From Flavobacterium hibisci (lineage in GTDB: Bacteria; Bacteroidota; Bacteroidia; Flavobacteriales; Flavobacteriaceae): a DNA stretch of 35,819 bases. The notes under the pieces are model-generated. The model searched no databases, was not told the origin of the DNA, and was given only the letters and a program-made list of their open reading frames with translations. The position numbers and the translations under genes were made by a program. The stretch is taken from assembly GCF_020026925.1 (NCBI RefSeq), contig NZ_JAIQDW010000030.1:1-35819 (forward strand). Reading direction: 5' to 3'. The number at the start of each line of letters is the position of its first letter. The stretch's first letter is position 1. Below are positions 1 to 9,472 of the stretch, piece after piece.

Positions 1-1
1 A

Positions 2-3000
2 GACCAGGTTATTGTTTATTCTGTTAAGGATGCTAATGGCTGTATTACAGGTGGAAGCGCTACAGTAGATAAATATTTACCATTAACGGATATTACTTTT
101 GCTGTGACTACAGCACCTGTTTGTCCGGGCAATGTTGCCGATATCACCCTTACGGTAGTTGGAGGTTATACTCCTGCTAAATACGAGATCATCTCGCCAA
201 TTACCGTTGATAACGGAACTAGTCCATTATTTGCAGGTTTGGCTGCCAATGAGACTTATTTATTCAGGGTAACGGATGCTAATGGCTGTTCAATTGAAAG
301 AAACTATAAAATTGAGCCTGTAACGCCAATTGCTATTGCAGGAGCGATGCTTACAGATATTTCATGTAATGCAGCAGACGGTACTACCAATAACGGATCA
401 GCACAGTTTACCGTTACAGGATTCAGTGCCTCTGGCAATTACAGTGTTGTGATTTCTCCGGCAGTTGCAGCGGCACAGATTTCACAAGTAGGCGATGTGA
501 TTACCCTTACAGGTTTATCAGCGAATACTTATACAGTAACAGTAGAGGACAATACCACACATTGTTCAGATGCTGCAGCTGTAACTATAACAGAACCAGA
601 TCCGATTGCTTTTGGGGCATCAGGAACCAAAGTATTCTGTTCACAGGATATTTCGAATATCACTGTTAGCGGTGTAACAGGGGGAACAGGTGCTTATACG
701 TATGCAGTTGTAATTGATGGGGCTACCGCTCCGGGAGCTTCAGCTTACACGAACAGCCCTGTACTTTCAGTAGATACCAACCTTACTGATTTCCTATGGG
801 ATGTTTATGTAAGAGATGCTAACGGCTGTACGCATAAAGTGGATGTTTCAATTACCCACAATGTAGAACCAACGATTGTTGCTCCGGCAGCACAATGTTA
901 TACAGGATCGGCTCTTACAGTTGATTTAGACGCATTGACTACAGTTTATGGAGGATCTAAGACTTATATCGTAAACGGAACCACTCTGGGATCTTCAACA
1001 GCTACCTTTACATCACCTGGTACTTATAGATTAGGCATCAGGGATGACAATGGCTGTGAAGCATTTGTAAATTATACAATCGAGAAACAATTGTTGGCTA
1101 CCGCTACATTGACCAAAGACTTGTATTGTGCAGGATCTGTTAATGCTACTATCGATGTGGCTATTACAGACGGGGTTGCTCCATATACTTACCAAATGTA
1201 TTTAGGCGGTATTCCTTCAGGATTAGCAACGTCAACAGCAGGGAACTTTACAGCTTCGGTTTCAACGGCAGGCAGCTATACATTTGTTATTACAGACAGC
1301 AATGCAGCAGTTTGTTCAGTAACAACCAATGCAGTAGTTGTGAATACTCCTTCAACACCGCTAGCTAATGCAGTTCCAACAGCAGTAATCTGTAATGGAG
1401 AGAGCAACGGAACGATCACAGTAACAGCTTCAAACGGAGTTGCGCCTTATACATTTGCTCTTAGCGGCACAGGTGCTAATGCAAGTGGTAATGCAACAGG
1501 AATCTATACAGGTCTTATTGCAGGCACTACTTATTCAGTAGTTGTAACGGATGCCAAAGGATGTGCTTCAGCGGCTATTCCTGTAACGATCACCGAGCCA
1601 TCAGTATTGGCAGCTACATCTTCAGTTACGCCATTTGGTTGTAATTCAGGCAATGTGCCGCAGCCAGCAGTTGTTACGGTAACAGCTACTGTTGGTACAG
1701 GTACAGCACCATATACTTATAGCTTCAATGGCTCAACGACCTATACTTCTGTTAACACATTGGTTGTTGCAGACAATGGCACCGACCAGGTTATTGCTTA
1801 TTCTGTTAAGGATGCCAATGGCTGTATTGTAAGCGGAAGCGCTACAGTAAACAGATATTTACCGTTGACCGATATTACATTTGCTGTGACCACGGCACCT
1901 GTTTGTCCGACCAATGTTGCCGATATTGCTTTGACAGTAACAGGCGGATATGTTCCTATGGCTAAATACGAGATCATTTCCCCAATCACGGTTAATAATG
2001 GTAACAATGCTTTGTTTACCGGTTTGGCACCAGATACTTATTTATTCAAAGTAACGGATGCTAATGGCTGTTCAATAGAGAGAAATTACACAATTGTCCC
2101 AGTAACGCCAATCGCTATTGCAGGGGTTATGCTAAATGATATTTCATGTAATGCAGCAGATGGTACTACCAATAACGGTTCAGCACAGTTTACAGTTACA
2201 GGCTTCAGCGCCACTGGTAATTACAGCGTTGTGACTTCTCCGGCAGTTGCAGCAGGACACGTTTCACAAACTGGCGATGTAATTACCCTTACGGGATTAT
2301 CATCAGGTACATATACAGTAACAGTACAGGACAATACAACACATTGTTCTGCAAATGCGTCTGTTACTATAACAGCACCAAATCCGATTGCTTTCACGGC
2401 ATCAGGCACCAAAGTGTTCTGTTCACAGGATATTTCTACTATTACAGTTAGTTCAGTAGTAGGAGGAACAGGATCTTACACTTACGCTGTTGTACAAGGG
2501 GGCTCAGCCGCACCGGTTGCTTCGGCATATGGTACAAATGCAGTGATGTCAGTAGACACGAACCTTACGGATCTGTCATGGGATGTTTATGTAAAAGATG
2601 CTAACGGCTGTATCCACAGGGAGAATGTTATGATCACCAACAATGTGGCTCCGACAATTAATCCTGCAGCGCCACAGTGTTATGCAGGATCAGCCCTGAC
2701 AGTTGACTTAGATGCATTGACTACAGTTTACGGAGGAGTTAAGACCTATACAGTAAACGGATCCGTTATCCCTACATCAACAGCTACCTTTACATCACCT
2801 GGTACTTATAGATTAGGCATCAGGGATGACAATGGCTGTGAAGCATTTGTAAATTATACAATCGAGAAACAATTGTTGGCTACCGCTACATTGACCAAAG
2901 ACTTGTATTGTGCAGGATCTGTTAATGCTACTATCGATGTGGCTATTACAGACGGGGTTGCTCCATATACTTACCAAATGTATTTAGGCGGTATTCCTTC

Positions 3001-6000
3001 AGGATTAGCAACGTCAACAGTAGGGAACTTTACAGCTTCGGTTTCAACGGCAGGCAGCTATACATTTGTTATTACAGACAGCAATGCAGCAGTTTGTTCA
3101 GTAACAACCAATGCAGTAGTTGTGAATACTCCTTCAACACCGCTAGCTAATGCAGTTCCAACAGCAGTAATCTGTAATGGAGAGAGCAACGGAACGATCA
3201 CAGTAACAGCTTCAAACGGAGTTGCGCCTTATACATTTGCTCTTAGCGGCACAGGTGCCAACACAAGCGGGGATGCAACAGGGGTTTATACAGGCCTTAT
3301 TGCAGGAACTACTTATTCAGTTGTTGTAACGGATGCCAAAGGATGTGCTTCAGCGGCAGTACCGGTAACGATCACCGAGCCTGCTGCTTTAACAGCCAAT
3401 GCAGTTGTAACACCGTTTGGATGTGATCTTACAAATAATGCTAAAGATGCAATAGTAACAATTACAGCTGGTGGAGGTACTACAGATTATACGTATAGTT
3501 TTGATGGTGGAACTACTTTCCAGCTATCACCTTCATTTAGTGTGAATACTTCACAAACTATTAATTATGTAGTGCTTGATGCTAATGGATGTAAGGTAAC
3601 AGGACAAGCGATAGTTAATCCATATTTACCACCAAGAGATATGGACATTATAGCAACTCCTATTTATTGTACATCAGGAAATGTAGCAACAGTAACTGTT
3701 AATACAGTAACTGGTGGAGCATTACCATATACATATGAAATTATTTCGCCAGCTTCAGCAGTAACTGCTTCAAGCGGAACGAATAGTTTTGCAAGTTTAA
3801 CACCTGATACTTATATTATTAAAGTAACAGATAACAATGGTTGTAGCATAACTAAACCAATTATTGTTAAAGAAGCTGATAAAATATCAGTTACGCATCA
3901 AATTATTAATGATGTATATTGTAAAGGAGGTAGCACAGGAGCTGTAGATTTCACAGTTTCGAATTACATTACTTCGGCTAACTATACATTTAATTTAATA
4001 AAAGGTGCAACAATTGTAAGTTCATTCACTCAAAACGGAGATGTTATTAGTTACACTGGTCTGGCTGAAGGTAATTATACTTTCACAGTTACAGATGCTG
4101 TTTCGGGTTGTTCAGCTCCAATTAATTTCACAATTACTGAACCAGTTGCTGTTTTAAGCTCAACTTCAGTTGCAACAAACATTAATTGTAACGAGGATAA
4201 TGCAACTATTACAGTAACTGCAAACGGAGGAACTGCACCTTACAGATATGCAGTAGCGAAAGCAGGTGATCCGATTCCAACAAGTTTTGGTCCAAGTAAT
4301 CAGTTGGTGGTGGATACCAAAAATGGTGCTGATGTAAACTGGATTGTATATGTATTAGATAGCAATAATTGTGATGCAAATAATGCTCAGCCTATACAAC
4401 CGGATGTAAACCCAACTGTTGTCAGCGCAGTAGCTACACAATGTCCAAGTGTAACAGGAACTTATGAAATTACTGTAACAGCAACTGGATTCAATTCAGC
4501 ATTATTATACAGTGTAGACGGTGTAAGTTTTGATGCAAACAATGTTATCACGGTTAATGCTCCTGGTACCTATAATGTAACAGTAAAAGATGCTAATGGT
4601 TGTTCTTCAGCAGTTACTCCTGTTACTATTCTTGAACCACTAGTACTAACACCAACAGTAACTACTTCTCCTTCTTGTACAGATGGTGATGGTATTGTAG
4701 CTGTGTCAACAACAGGAGGTTCAGGAAACTATGTTTATAACATCGATGGAGGTGCTTTCGGAGCAACTACACCTTTAACAGGAGTTCATTCAGGATCTCA
4801 CATTATAGGCGTTAAGGATACAACTACTTTATGTGAAGTATTTGTAACTATAGATCTAAAACCAGCGACTATAATTACAGGATTTGCGTTGACATCAACA
4901 CCTGTAACTTGTAACGGAGGTAACGATGGTACTATCACGGCCACTATGGATACTCCGGCAGATGGTATTAACGATAATCCAAAATACACTTACAGTCTGG
5001 ATGGAGGTACAACCCAACAAGATTCACCTGTGTTCACTGGATTAACAGCCGGAACTTATACTGTATTAGTAACATCTGAAAGAGGATGTACAGCAACAGC
5101 AACAATTCCGGTTATTCAACCAAATCCTATAGTTGTAAATACTGTTAATACCGTACAATTTGTTTGTACTACTGGCAATACATCTAACTTCGCAACAATT
5201 ACAGTTGATCCGGTAACAGGAATAAGCGGTGGTTCAGGTACGTATGTGACTTATGAATTTATCAAAAACGGTACTCAGGTTCAAATAGGTACTTCAAATA
5301 CATACACAGAATTTGATTTATCTGGCGGAACTTATACTGTAAGTGTTTATGACAGCAATGGTTGTATGGGTACTTATACCACGCCAATAGCAATTGCTCC
5401 ATACATTAAGTTAGATAAAATAGATGTTGTTAAAACTGCTATTACATGTACTAATCTGGAAAGTATTACTGCTACGGCAGTTGATGCTTCCGGAGCTACA
5501 ATAGCTGGTATTGAATATACTTTAACAGATGTGAGTGGTACAATTACATTCACTCCAAATACAACTGGTAGCTTTACAGGATTAGCAGTGGGTCAGTATA
5601 TTATTACAGCATTAAATCCGGCAACAGGATGTAGTATCCAAAAAGCTCATTATGTTAATCAACCAAATACTTTCGACTTAAATATTGTAAAAGATAGTGA
5701 TATCGTTTGTTATGGTTCGAATGACGGCGCGGTAACGATTACTTTAATAGACAATATTGGTAATCCTGATGAAGCTGGAAAATTCAATTATACATTATCA
5801 TTATTAGGAGCTGTAGTACGTTCAGGAACTTCTGCAACAGCAGGACCACTGTCTTTAACAAATCTGTCAGCAGGTGAATATACTGTTTCAGCAACATTAA
5901 TTGACAGTCCATTCTGTACAGTGCCAGCTACATTTACAATTGGACAGCCTGATGCACCACTGCAAATTGCAGAAACGCATGATGCTATTACTTGTATCTC

Positions 6001-8224
6001 AGGTAATAATGATGGAAGAATTGTGGTATCTGCAACTGGCGGATGGGCAGGAGGATACGAGTATAAATTAGAAAATAGTACTGGTACTATTATTTCTGAC
6101 TGGTCTGCAACTTCTGAGTTCCCTAATCTGACAGCTGAAACATATACTGTAAGCGTAAGAGATACAAAAGGTTGTCCTGTAAGTACTAATGTAGTTTTAG
6201 AAATTCCAAAACAAATTACTGTAACTGCTGTTCCGGATATGACTATCGTACCATGTTACGGAGCTACTAGTGCTACAATTACAGCAACTAATGTAACAGG
6301 AGGTCAGGGAAGTAACTATTCATATACTTTGAATATAATTACGGCTACTGGAGTAATTTCTTCAGGTCCACAAGCTTCACCAAGCTTCTCAGGATTAGGT
6401 GCAGGAACTTATAGCATAACAGTTACTGATGGATATACTTGTAAAAATACTTCAGATGAAGTAACAATCACAGAGCCAACTATTGTTACGCCATTGTTAG
6501 TACATTCAGGTAATGCAACTTGTTTAACGCAAGATAGTTTGACTTTAAGCGTAACAGGCGGAACAGCTCCTTATACATATAGTGCAGATTCTAGTTTTAC
6601 TACAGGAGTTGTTACATTGCCAGCTTCAGGCTCAGATACTTTCAATGTAGCCCCAGGTGAGTATAAATACTATGTAAAAGATGCTAATGGATGTGTAAGT
6701 TTTGTTTCAAATGGTATTAAGGTTCCAGAATTCCCTGAACTTGATATCGACATTGATGTTCAAAATGTTATTAATTGTAAAGGTGAGACCACTGGTGTTA
6801 TCGTTGCTACAGCGACAGGTGGTGTAGGTAATTATGTTTACACATTATTAATTAGCGGAACAACAACAATTGTTCAGGGACCTAAAACAGACGGTATTTT
6901 CGAAGATTTACCAGCAGGAAACTATGCAGTACATGTTGTTAGCGATGATTGCCAAAAAGATTCAGCTGTTATTCCGATTACAGAACCAGCTGACCCAATG
7001 GTAAATACTACTTCTTCTACAAATGTTACTTGTTACGGTAGTAAAGACGGAAAAATTATTATTACAACAACTGGAGGATCAGGGAAATATACTTATGCAA
7101 TTTCTCCTTATTTGAACCAGTTCTTTGATGATGGAATATTTGAAAATTTAGATCGAGGTCATTACACAGTATTGATTCAAGATGCATCAGCTGGATGTAC
7201 TGAACTTATTGATTTTGAAATCACCGAGCCAACACCTCTATATGCTGAACTTATTCCAAATACCATGTTGCCGGAACAATGTAAAGGTGAGAAAAACGGT
7301 TCTTTCAGTATAGAAGTAGCAGGTGCAACGGGTCCATACAGCTATAGCCTTGATGTAAGAAACGGAACATATACGTTAGGTGCTATAGGACAAACAAGAT
7401 TCGATTTTGATAATCTTTCAGGTGGCAGACACATTGTTTATATTAAAGATGCTAAAGCTTGTACATACGAACTTGAAATTCTGATGGATGATGCTGTTGT
7501 ACTTGATCCACAATATGTAATTAATTATGACTGTGTGAATAATGCTGCTGCTAATTCAGTAACAATTACTGTTGATCAAAGCATTACAAACCCTGCAGAT
7601 GTTGATTACGCTCTTGACGGAATTGCTCCTTATCAGGCAAGTAACATCTTTACAAATGTTGCTCCAGGTAAACACTTTGTAATGGCGAGACATACAAATG
7701 GTTGTGAAGTACCAACGAAGGAATTCGAGATTAAAGCCATTGCTCCATTAACTCTGGCATTAACAGCAGGACAGCAGGAAATGAATGTAATTTCGGTTGC
7801 AGCTGCCGGTGGATCCCCAGCTTATATGTACAGTTTCAACGGAGAAGAGTTTACATCTTCTAACACATACAAGATCTACAAATCAGGAGATTATGAAGTG
7901 ATAGTTAGAGATCAAAATGGCTGTACGGCAACATTAATTACAACAGTGCCATATGTTGATGTTTGTATCCCGAATTACTTTACACCAAATGGCGACGGTC
8001 TTTATGACGAATGGGGCCCTGGTTGTACGAATATTTACAACAACCTTGAGTTCTCTATCTTCGACAGATACGGTCGTGAGATTGCTAAATATCGTTACGG
8101 TCAGAAATGGAATGGTAAATACAATGGTGAAGAATTACCAACAGGTGATTACTGGTATGTTCTTAAACTAAATGACAAGAAAGATGATAGAGAGTTTGTT
8201 GGACATTTCACACTATACAGATAA
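2..8224 (+). CDS. Giant SprB-type repeat adhesin with T9SS type B C-terminal domain, 5'-partial
   Basis: The frame is open from the first full codon (base 2), so the N-terminus lies upstream; 2740 residues are visible. They form a string of about 85-residue beta-rich modules, each with a Cys near its first strand and a second in a D-x-NGC-like motif near its end, often closing with an I-x-EP linker. This is the SprB repeat pattern of gliding-motility and surface adhesins. The last about 90 residues (from about base 7955) contain CIPNYFTPNGDG, FDRYGR and LPTGDYWY, typical of the gliding-motility-associated type B C-terminal signal used by the type IX secretion system. The product is therefore expected to be exported by T9SS and displayed on the cell surface. 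The porP/sprF gene follows after 43 bases, the same order as sprB-sprF in Flavobacterium johnsoniae. Flavobacteria often carry several SprB paralogues, so I do not claim this one is sprB itself. The paired cysteines may form a disulfide in each module (inference). Confidence 0.93.
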   Translation, partial: DQVIVYSVKDANGCITGGSATVDKYLPLTDITFAVTTAPVCPGNVADITLTVVGGYTPAKYEIISPITVDNGTSPLFAGLAANETYLFRVTDANGCSIERNYKIEPVTPIAIAGAMLTDISCNAADGTTNNGSAQFTVTGFSASGNYSVVISPAVAAAQISQVGDVITLTGLSANTYTVTVEDNTTHCSDAAAVTITEPDPIAFGASGTKVFCSQDISNITVSGVTGGTGAYTYAVVIDGATAPGASAYTNSPVLSVDTNLTDFLWDVYVRDANGCTHKVDVSITHNVEPTIVAPAAQCYTGSALTVDLDALTTVYGGSKTYIVNGTTLGSSTATFTSPGTYRLGIRDDNGCEAFVNYTIEKQLLATATLTKDLYCAGSVNATIDVAITDGVAPYTYQMYLGGIPSGLATSTAGNFTASVSTAGSYTFVITDSNAAVCSVTTNAVVVNTPSTPLANAVPTAVICNGESNGTITVTASNGVAPYTFALSGTGANASGNATGIYTGLIAGTTYSVVVTDAKGCASAAIPVTITEPSVLAATSSVTPFGCNSGNVPQPAVVTVTATVGTGTAPYTYSFNGSTTYTSVNTLVVADNGTDQVIAYSVKDANGCIVSGSATVNRYLPLTDITFAVTTAPVCPTNVADIALTVTGGYVPMAKYEIISPITVNNGNNALFTGLAPDTYLFKVTDANGCSIERNYTIVPVTPIAIAGVMLNDISCNAADGTTNNGSAQFTVTGFSATGNYSVVTSPAVAAGHVSQTGDVITLTGLSSGTYTVTVQDNTTHCSANASVTITAPNPIAFTASGTKVFCSQDISTITVSSVVGGTGSYTYAVVQGGSAAPVASAYGTNAVMSVDTNLTDLSWDVYVKDANGCIHRENVMITNNVAPTINPAAPQCYAGSALTVDLDALTTVYGGVKTYTVNGSVIPTSTATFTSPGTYRLGIRDDNGCEAFVNYTIEKQLLATATLTKDLYCAGSVNATIDVAITDGVAPYTYQMYLGGIPSGLATSTVGNFTASVSTAGSYTFVITDSNAAVCSVTTNAVVVNTPSTPLANAVPTAVICNGESNGTITVTASNGVAPYTFALSGTGANTSGDATGVYTGLIAGTTYSVVVTDAKGCASAAVPVTITEPAALTANAVVTPFGCDLTNNAKDAIVTITAGGGTTDYTYSFDGGTTFQLSPSFSVNTSQTINYVVLDANGCKVTGQAIVNPYLPPRDMDIIATPIYCTSGNVATVTVNTVTGGALPYTYEIISPASAVTASSGTNSFASLTPDTYIIKVTDNNGCSITKPIIVKEADKISVTHQIINDVYCKGGSTGAVDFTVSNYITSANYTFNLIKGATIVSSFTQNGDVISYTGLAEGNYTFTVTDAVSGCSAPINFTITEPVAVLSSTSVATNINCNEDNATITVTANGGTAPYRYAVAKAGDPIPTSFGPSNQLVVDTKNGADVNWIVYVLDSNNCDANNAQPIQPDVNPTVVSAVATQCPSVTGTYEITVTATGFNSALLYSVDGVSFDANNVITVNAPGTYNVTVKDANGCSSAVTPVTILEPLVLTPTVTTSPSCTDGDGIVAVSTTGGSGNYVYNIDGGAFGATTPLTGVHSGSHIIGVKDTTTLCEVFVTIDLKPATIITGFALTSTPVTCNGGNDGTITATMDTPADGINDNPKYTYSLDGGTTQQDSPVFTGLTAGTYTVLVTSERGCTATATIPVIQPNPIVVNTVNTVQFVCTTGNTSNFATITVDPVTGISGGSGTYVTYEFIKNGTQVQIGTSNTYTEFDLSGGTYTVSVYDSNGCMGTYTTPIAIAPYIKLDKIDVVKTAITCTNLESITATAVDASGATIAGIEYTLTDVSGTITFTPNTTGSFTGLAVGQYIITALNPATGCSIQKAHYVNQPNTFDLNIVKDSDIVCYGSNDGAVTITLIDNIGNPDEAGKFNYTLSLLGAVVRSGTSATAGPLSLTNLSAGEYTVSATLIDSPFCTVPATFTIGQPDAPLQIAETHDAITCISGNNDGRIVVSATGGWAGGYEYKLENSTGTIISDWSATSEFPNLTAETYTVSVRDTKGCPVSTNVVLEIPKQITVTAVPDMTIVPCYGATSATITATNVTGGQGSNYSYTLNIITATGVISSGPQASPSFSGLGAGTYSITVTDGYTCKNTSDEVTITEPTIVTPLLVHSGNATCLTQDSLTLSVTGGTAPYTYSADSSFTTGVVTLPASGSDTFNVAPGEYKYYVKDANGCVSFVSNGIKVPEFPELDIDIDVQNVINCKGETTGVIVATATGGVGNYVYTLLISGTTTIVQGPKTDGIFEDLPAGNYAVHVVSDDCQKDSAVIPITEPADPMVNTTSSTNVTCYGSKDGKIIITTTGGSGKYTYAISPYLNQFFDDGIFENLDRGHYTVLIQDASAGCTELIDFEITEPTPLYAELIPNTMLPEQCKGEKNGSFSIEVAGATGPYSYSLDVRNGTYTLGAIGQTRFDFDNLSGGRHIVYIKDAKACTYELEILMDDAVVLDPQYVINYDCVNNAAANSVTITVDQSITNPADVDYALDGIAPYQASNIFTNVAPGKHFVMARHTNGCEVPTKEFEIKAIAPLTLALTAGQQEMNVISVAAAGGSPAYMYSFNGEEFTSSNTYKIYKSGDYEVIVRDQNGCTATLITTVPYVDVCIPNYFTPNGDGLYDEWGPGCTNIYNNLEFSIFDRYGREIAKYRYGQKWNGKYNGEELPTGDYWYVLKLNDKKDDREFVGHFTLYR
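995..1476 (+). repeat. Near-identical internal tract, copy 1
   Basis: These 482 bases match 2777-3258 with a single difference by eye (C at 1239, T at 3021, giving Ala versus Val). The two tracts are exactly 1782 bases apart. Flanking parts of the same super-units differ much more often, which points to recent gene conversion or duplication limited to this tract. Confidence 0.85.
2777..3258 (+). repeat. Near-identical internal tract, copy 2
   Basis: This is the partner of the tract at 995-1476. It covers the end of the fourth module, the whole fifth module and most of the sixth module of its super-unit. Identity stops abruptly at 3259, where several substitutions follow within a few codons. 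Confidence 0.85.
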
Positions 8225-8267
8225 CAAAATAACAGCCCCTGTGATGTTATCTAAAAAAATTATTACA

Positions 8268-9242
8268 ATGAAAAAATTAATAGTATCCTTAGTACTCCTA
8301 GCTGTAACATCAGGTTACAGCCAGGAGTTAAACCTACCGGTGTTTACGCAGTATTTAGCAGATAATCCTTTTGTAATTTCACCAGCCTATGCAGGTATTG
8401 GAGATAACGTTAGAATAAGGGTTAACGGATTGACACAGTGGGTCGGCATTAAAGACGCACCAGATAACCAGTCTGCTTATTTGGATTTTAGGCTTTTGGA
8501 TCGTTCAGGGGTTGGTATTTCAGTTTACAACGATAAAAATGGTTATACGAGACAGACAGGAGCCAAAGTTTCATTTGCCCATCATATCATTTTAGACTAT
8601 TATTCTAAGCAGTATATGTCTTTTGGTATTTCCTATAACTTTAATAGTTTTAGGATTGATACGGATGAATTTAGTACTGATATCGAACATCCTGTTTTAG
8701 ATCCTTCCATTACAAATGATCGCTACACTGCAAATAATAACTTTGACATCAGTGCACTATATCGTAATAAAAATTTCTATTTGAGTTTTAATGCGAATAA
8801 CGTTTTGAAGAAAAATACCAATAAATTTAGAGGTGTAGAGCCAGATTTACTATCTAATTATCAGGTGTATACAGGATTTACATTTAGAGATGCAGAAAAT
8901 AACCGTATCGAATATGAACCTTCAGTCTTTTATCAGTATTTTGCCAGTGATAAACGTTCTGCAACGGATATCAATTTTAAATACAGACGTTATAATCGCT
9001 ACGAAGAATATTACTGGATAGGTGTTTCGTATCGTATGCTGAATGATCAGTTCCCCAAACCTTTATCATTGGGACCAATGGCAGGTTTCATGAAGTCTAA
9101 AATTTATTTTGCTTATTCCTATCAGGTAATGTTTAACGATTTAGGATATTACAACTCAGGAACCCATGTTGTCACACTTGGATTTGATTTCCTTCAGGCA
9201 TTAAGCAGTTGTCCTTGTACGGATAGTCCGGTTCATGATTAA
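8268..9242 (+). CDS. PorP/SprF family type IX secretion outer-membrane protein
   Basis: This is a 324-residue protein of the usual size for the PorP/SprF family. I chose the ATG at 8268 because it opens a clear signal peptide (MKKLIVSLVLLAVTSGYSQ) that ends just before ELNLPVFTQY; the frame extends upstream to 8172 only inside the adhesin gene. Early residues NPFVISPAYAGIGD and LTQWVG are characteristic of the family, and the remainder alternates short amphipathic strands as expected for an outer-membrane beta-barrel. SprF-type proteins are needed for secretion or surface anchoring of their cognate SprB-like adhesin, and this gene lies 43 bases after such an adhesin, so the two are very probably co-transcribed. 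A strong terminator follows at 9255. The C-terminus contains a CPC motif. Confidence 0.92.
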   Translation: MKKLIVSLVLLAVTSGYSQELNLPVFTQYLADNPFVISPAYAGIGDNVRIRVNGLTQWVGIKDAPDNQSAYLDFRLLDRSGVGISVYNDKNGYTRQTGAKVSFAHHIILDYYSKQYMSFGISYNFNSFRIDTDEFSTDIEHPVLDPSITNDRYTANNNFDISALYRNKNFYLSFNANNVLKKNTNKFRGVEPDLLSNYQVYTGFTFRDAENNRIEYEPSVFYQYFASDKRSATDINFKYRRYNRYEEYYWIGVSYRMLNDQFPKPLSLGPMAGFMKSKIYFAYSYQVMFNDLGYYNSGTHVVTLGFDFLQALSSCPCTDSPVHD

Positions 9243-9254
9243 TGAATTATAAAG

Positions 9255-9290
9255 AAAGGCTTTAGAACAAATAGTTTTAAAGCCTTTTTT
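9255..9290 (+). terminator. Rho-independent terminator after the adhesin/porP-sprF pair
   Basis: The arms AAAGGCTTTA and TTAAAGCCTT flank a short AT-rich loop and are followed by a run of T. It lies 12 bases after the porP/sprF stop codon. The rest of the gap up to 9472 is AT-rich and contains no gene I can support. Confidence 0.8.
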
Positions 9291-9472
9291 AGTAAGTATT
9301 TATAAGAAATCGCAAGATTACATGGTTTTACCTCAATAATTTGATATAAACCATCAGCATCATTAAATTTGAATAAATCAATTCGATTTATGAAATCGCC
9401 ATTTACAAGTTTAGCAATTCCAATAGAAATGGCGATACCATATATGACGGTTAAAAAACAACTTTTACATAT

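Larger units (their letters stand above)
74..5401 (+). repeat. Higher-order repeat in the adhesin: super-units of seven SprB modules
   Basis: A recurring Tyr-Leu-Pro-like marker at the end of every seventh module falls at bases 74, 1856, 3623 and 5402, giving spacings of 1782, 1767 and 1779 bases (594, 589 and 593 codons). The first two units are close copies. The third keeps the module order and length but is strongly diverged in sequence. After 5402 the modules continue to the C-terminal domain without a recognisable close copy. The window opens inside the end of a further unit, so at least one more copy probably lies upstream. Confidence 0.85.

Noticed and set aside
104..106. GTG as a start codon for the adhesin
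   Set aside because: The reading frame is open and continues the same SprB module pattern to the first base of the window, so the true start is upstream.
74..5401. CRISPR array or DNA-level satellite as explanation for the adhesin repeats
   Set aside because: The repeats are in one reading frame, keep the Cys and NGC pattern at the protein level and have no spacer-like structure.
9291..9472. Small gene or RNA in the gap before the sensor kinase
   Set aside because: I see no promoter, hairpin or reading frame with convincing support in this stretch.
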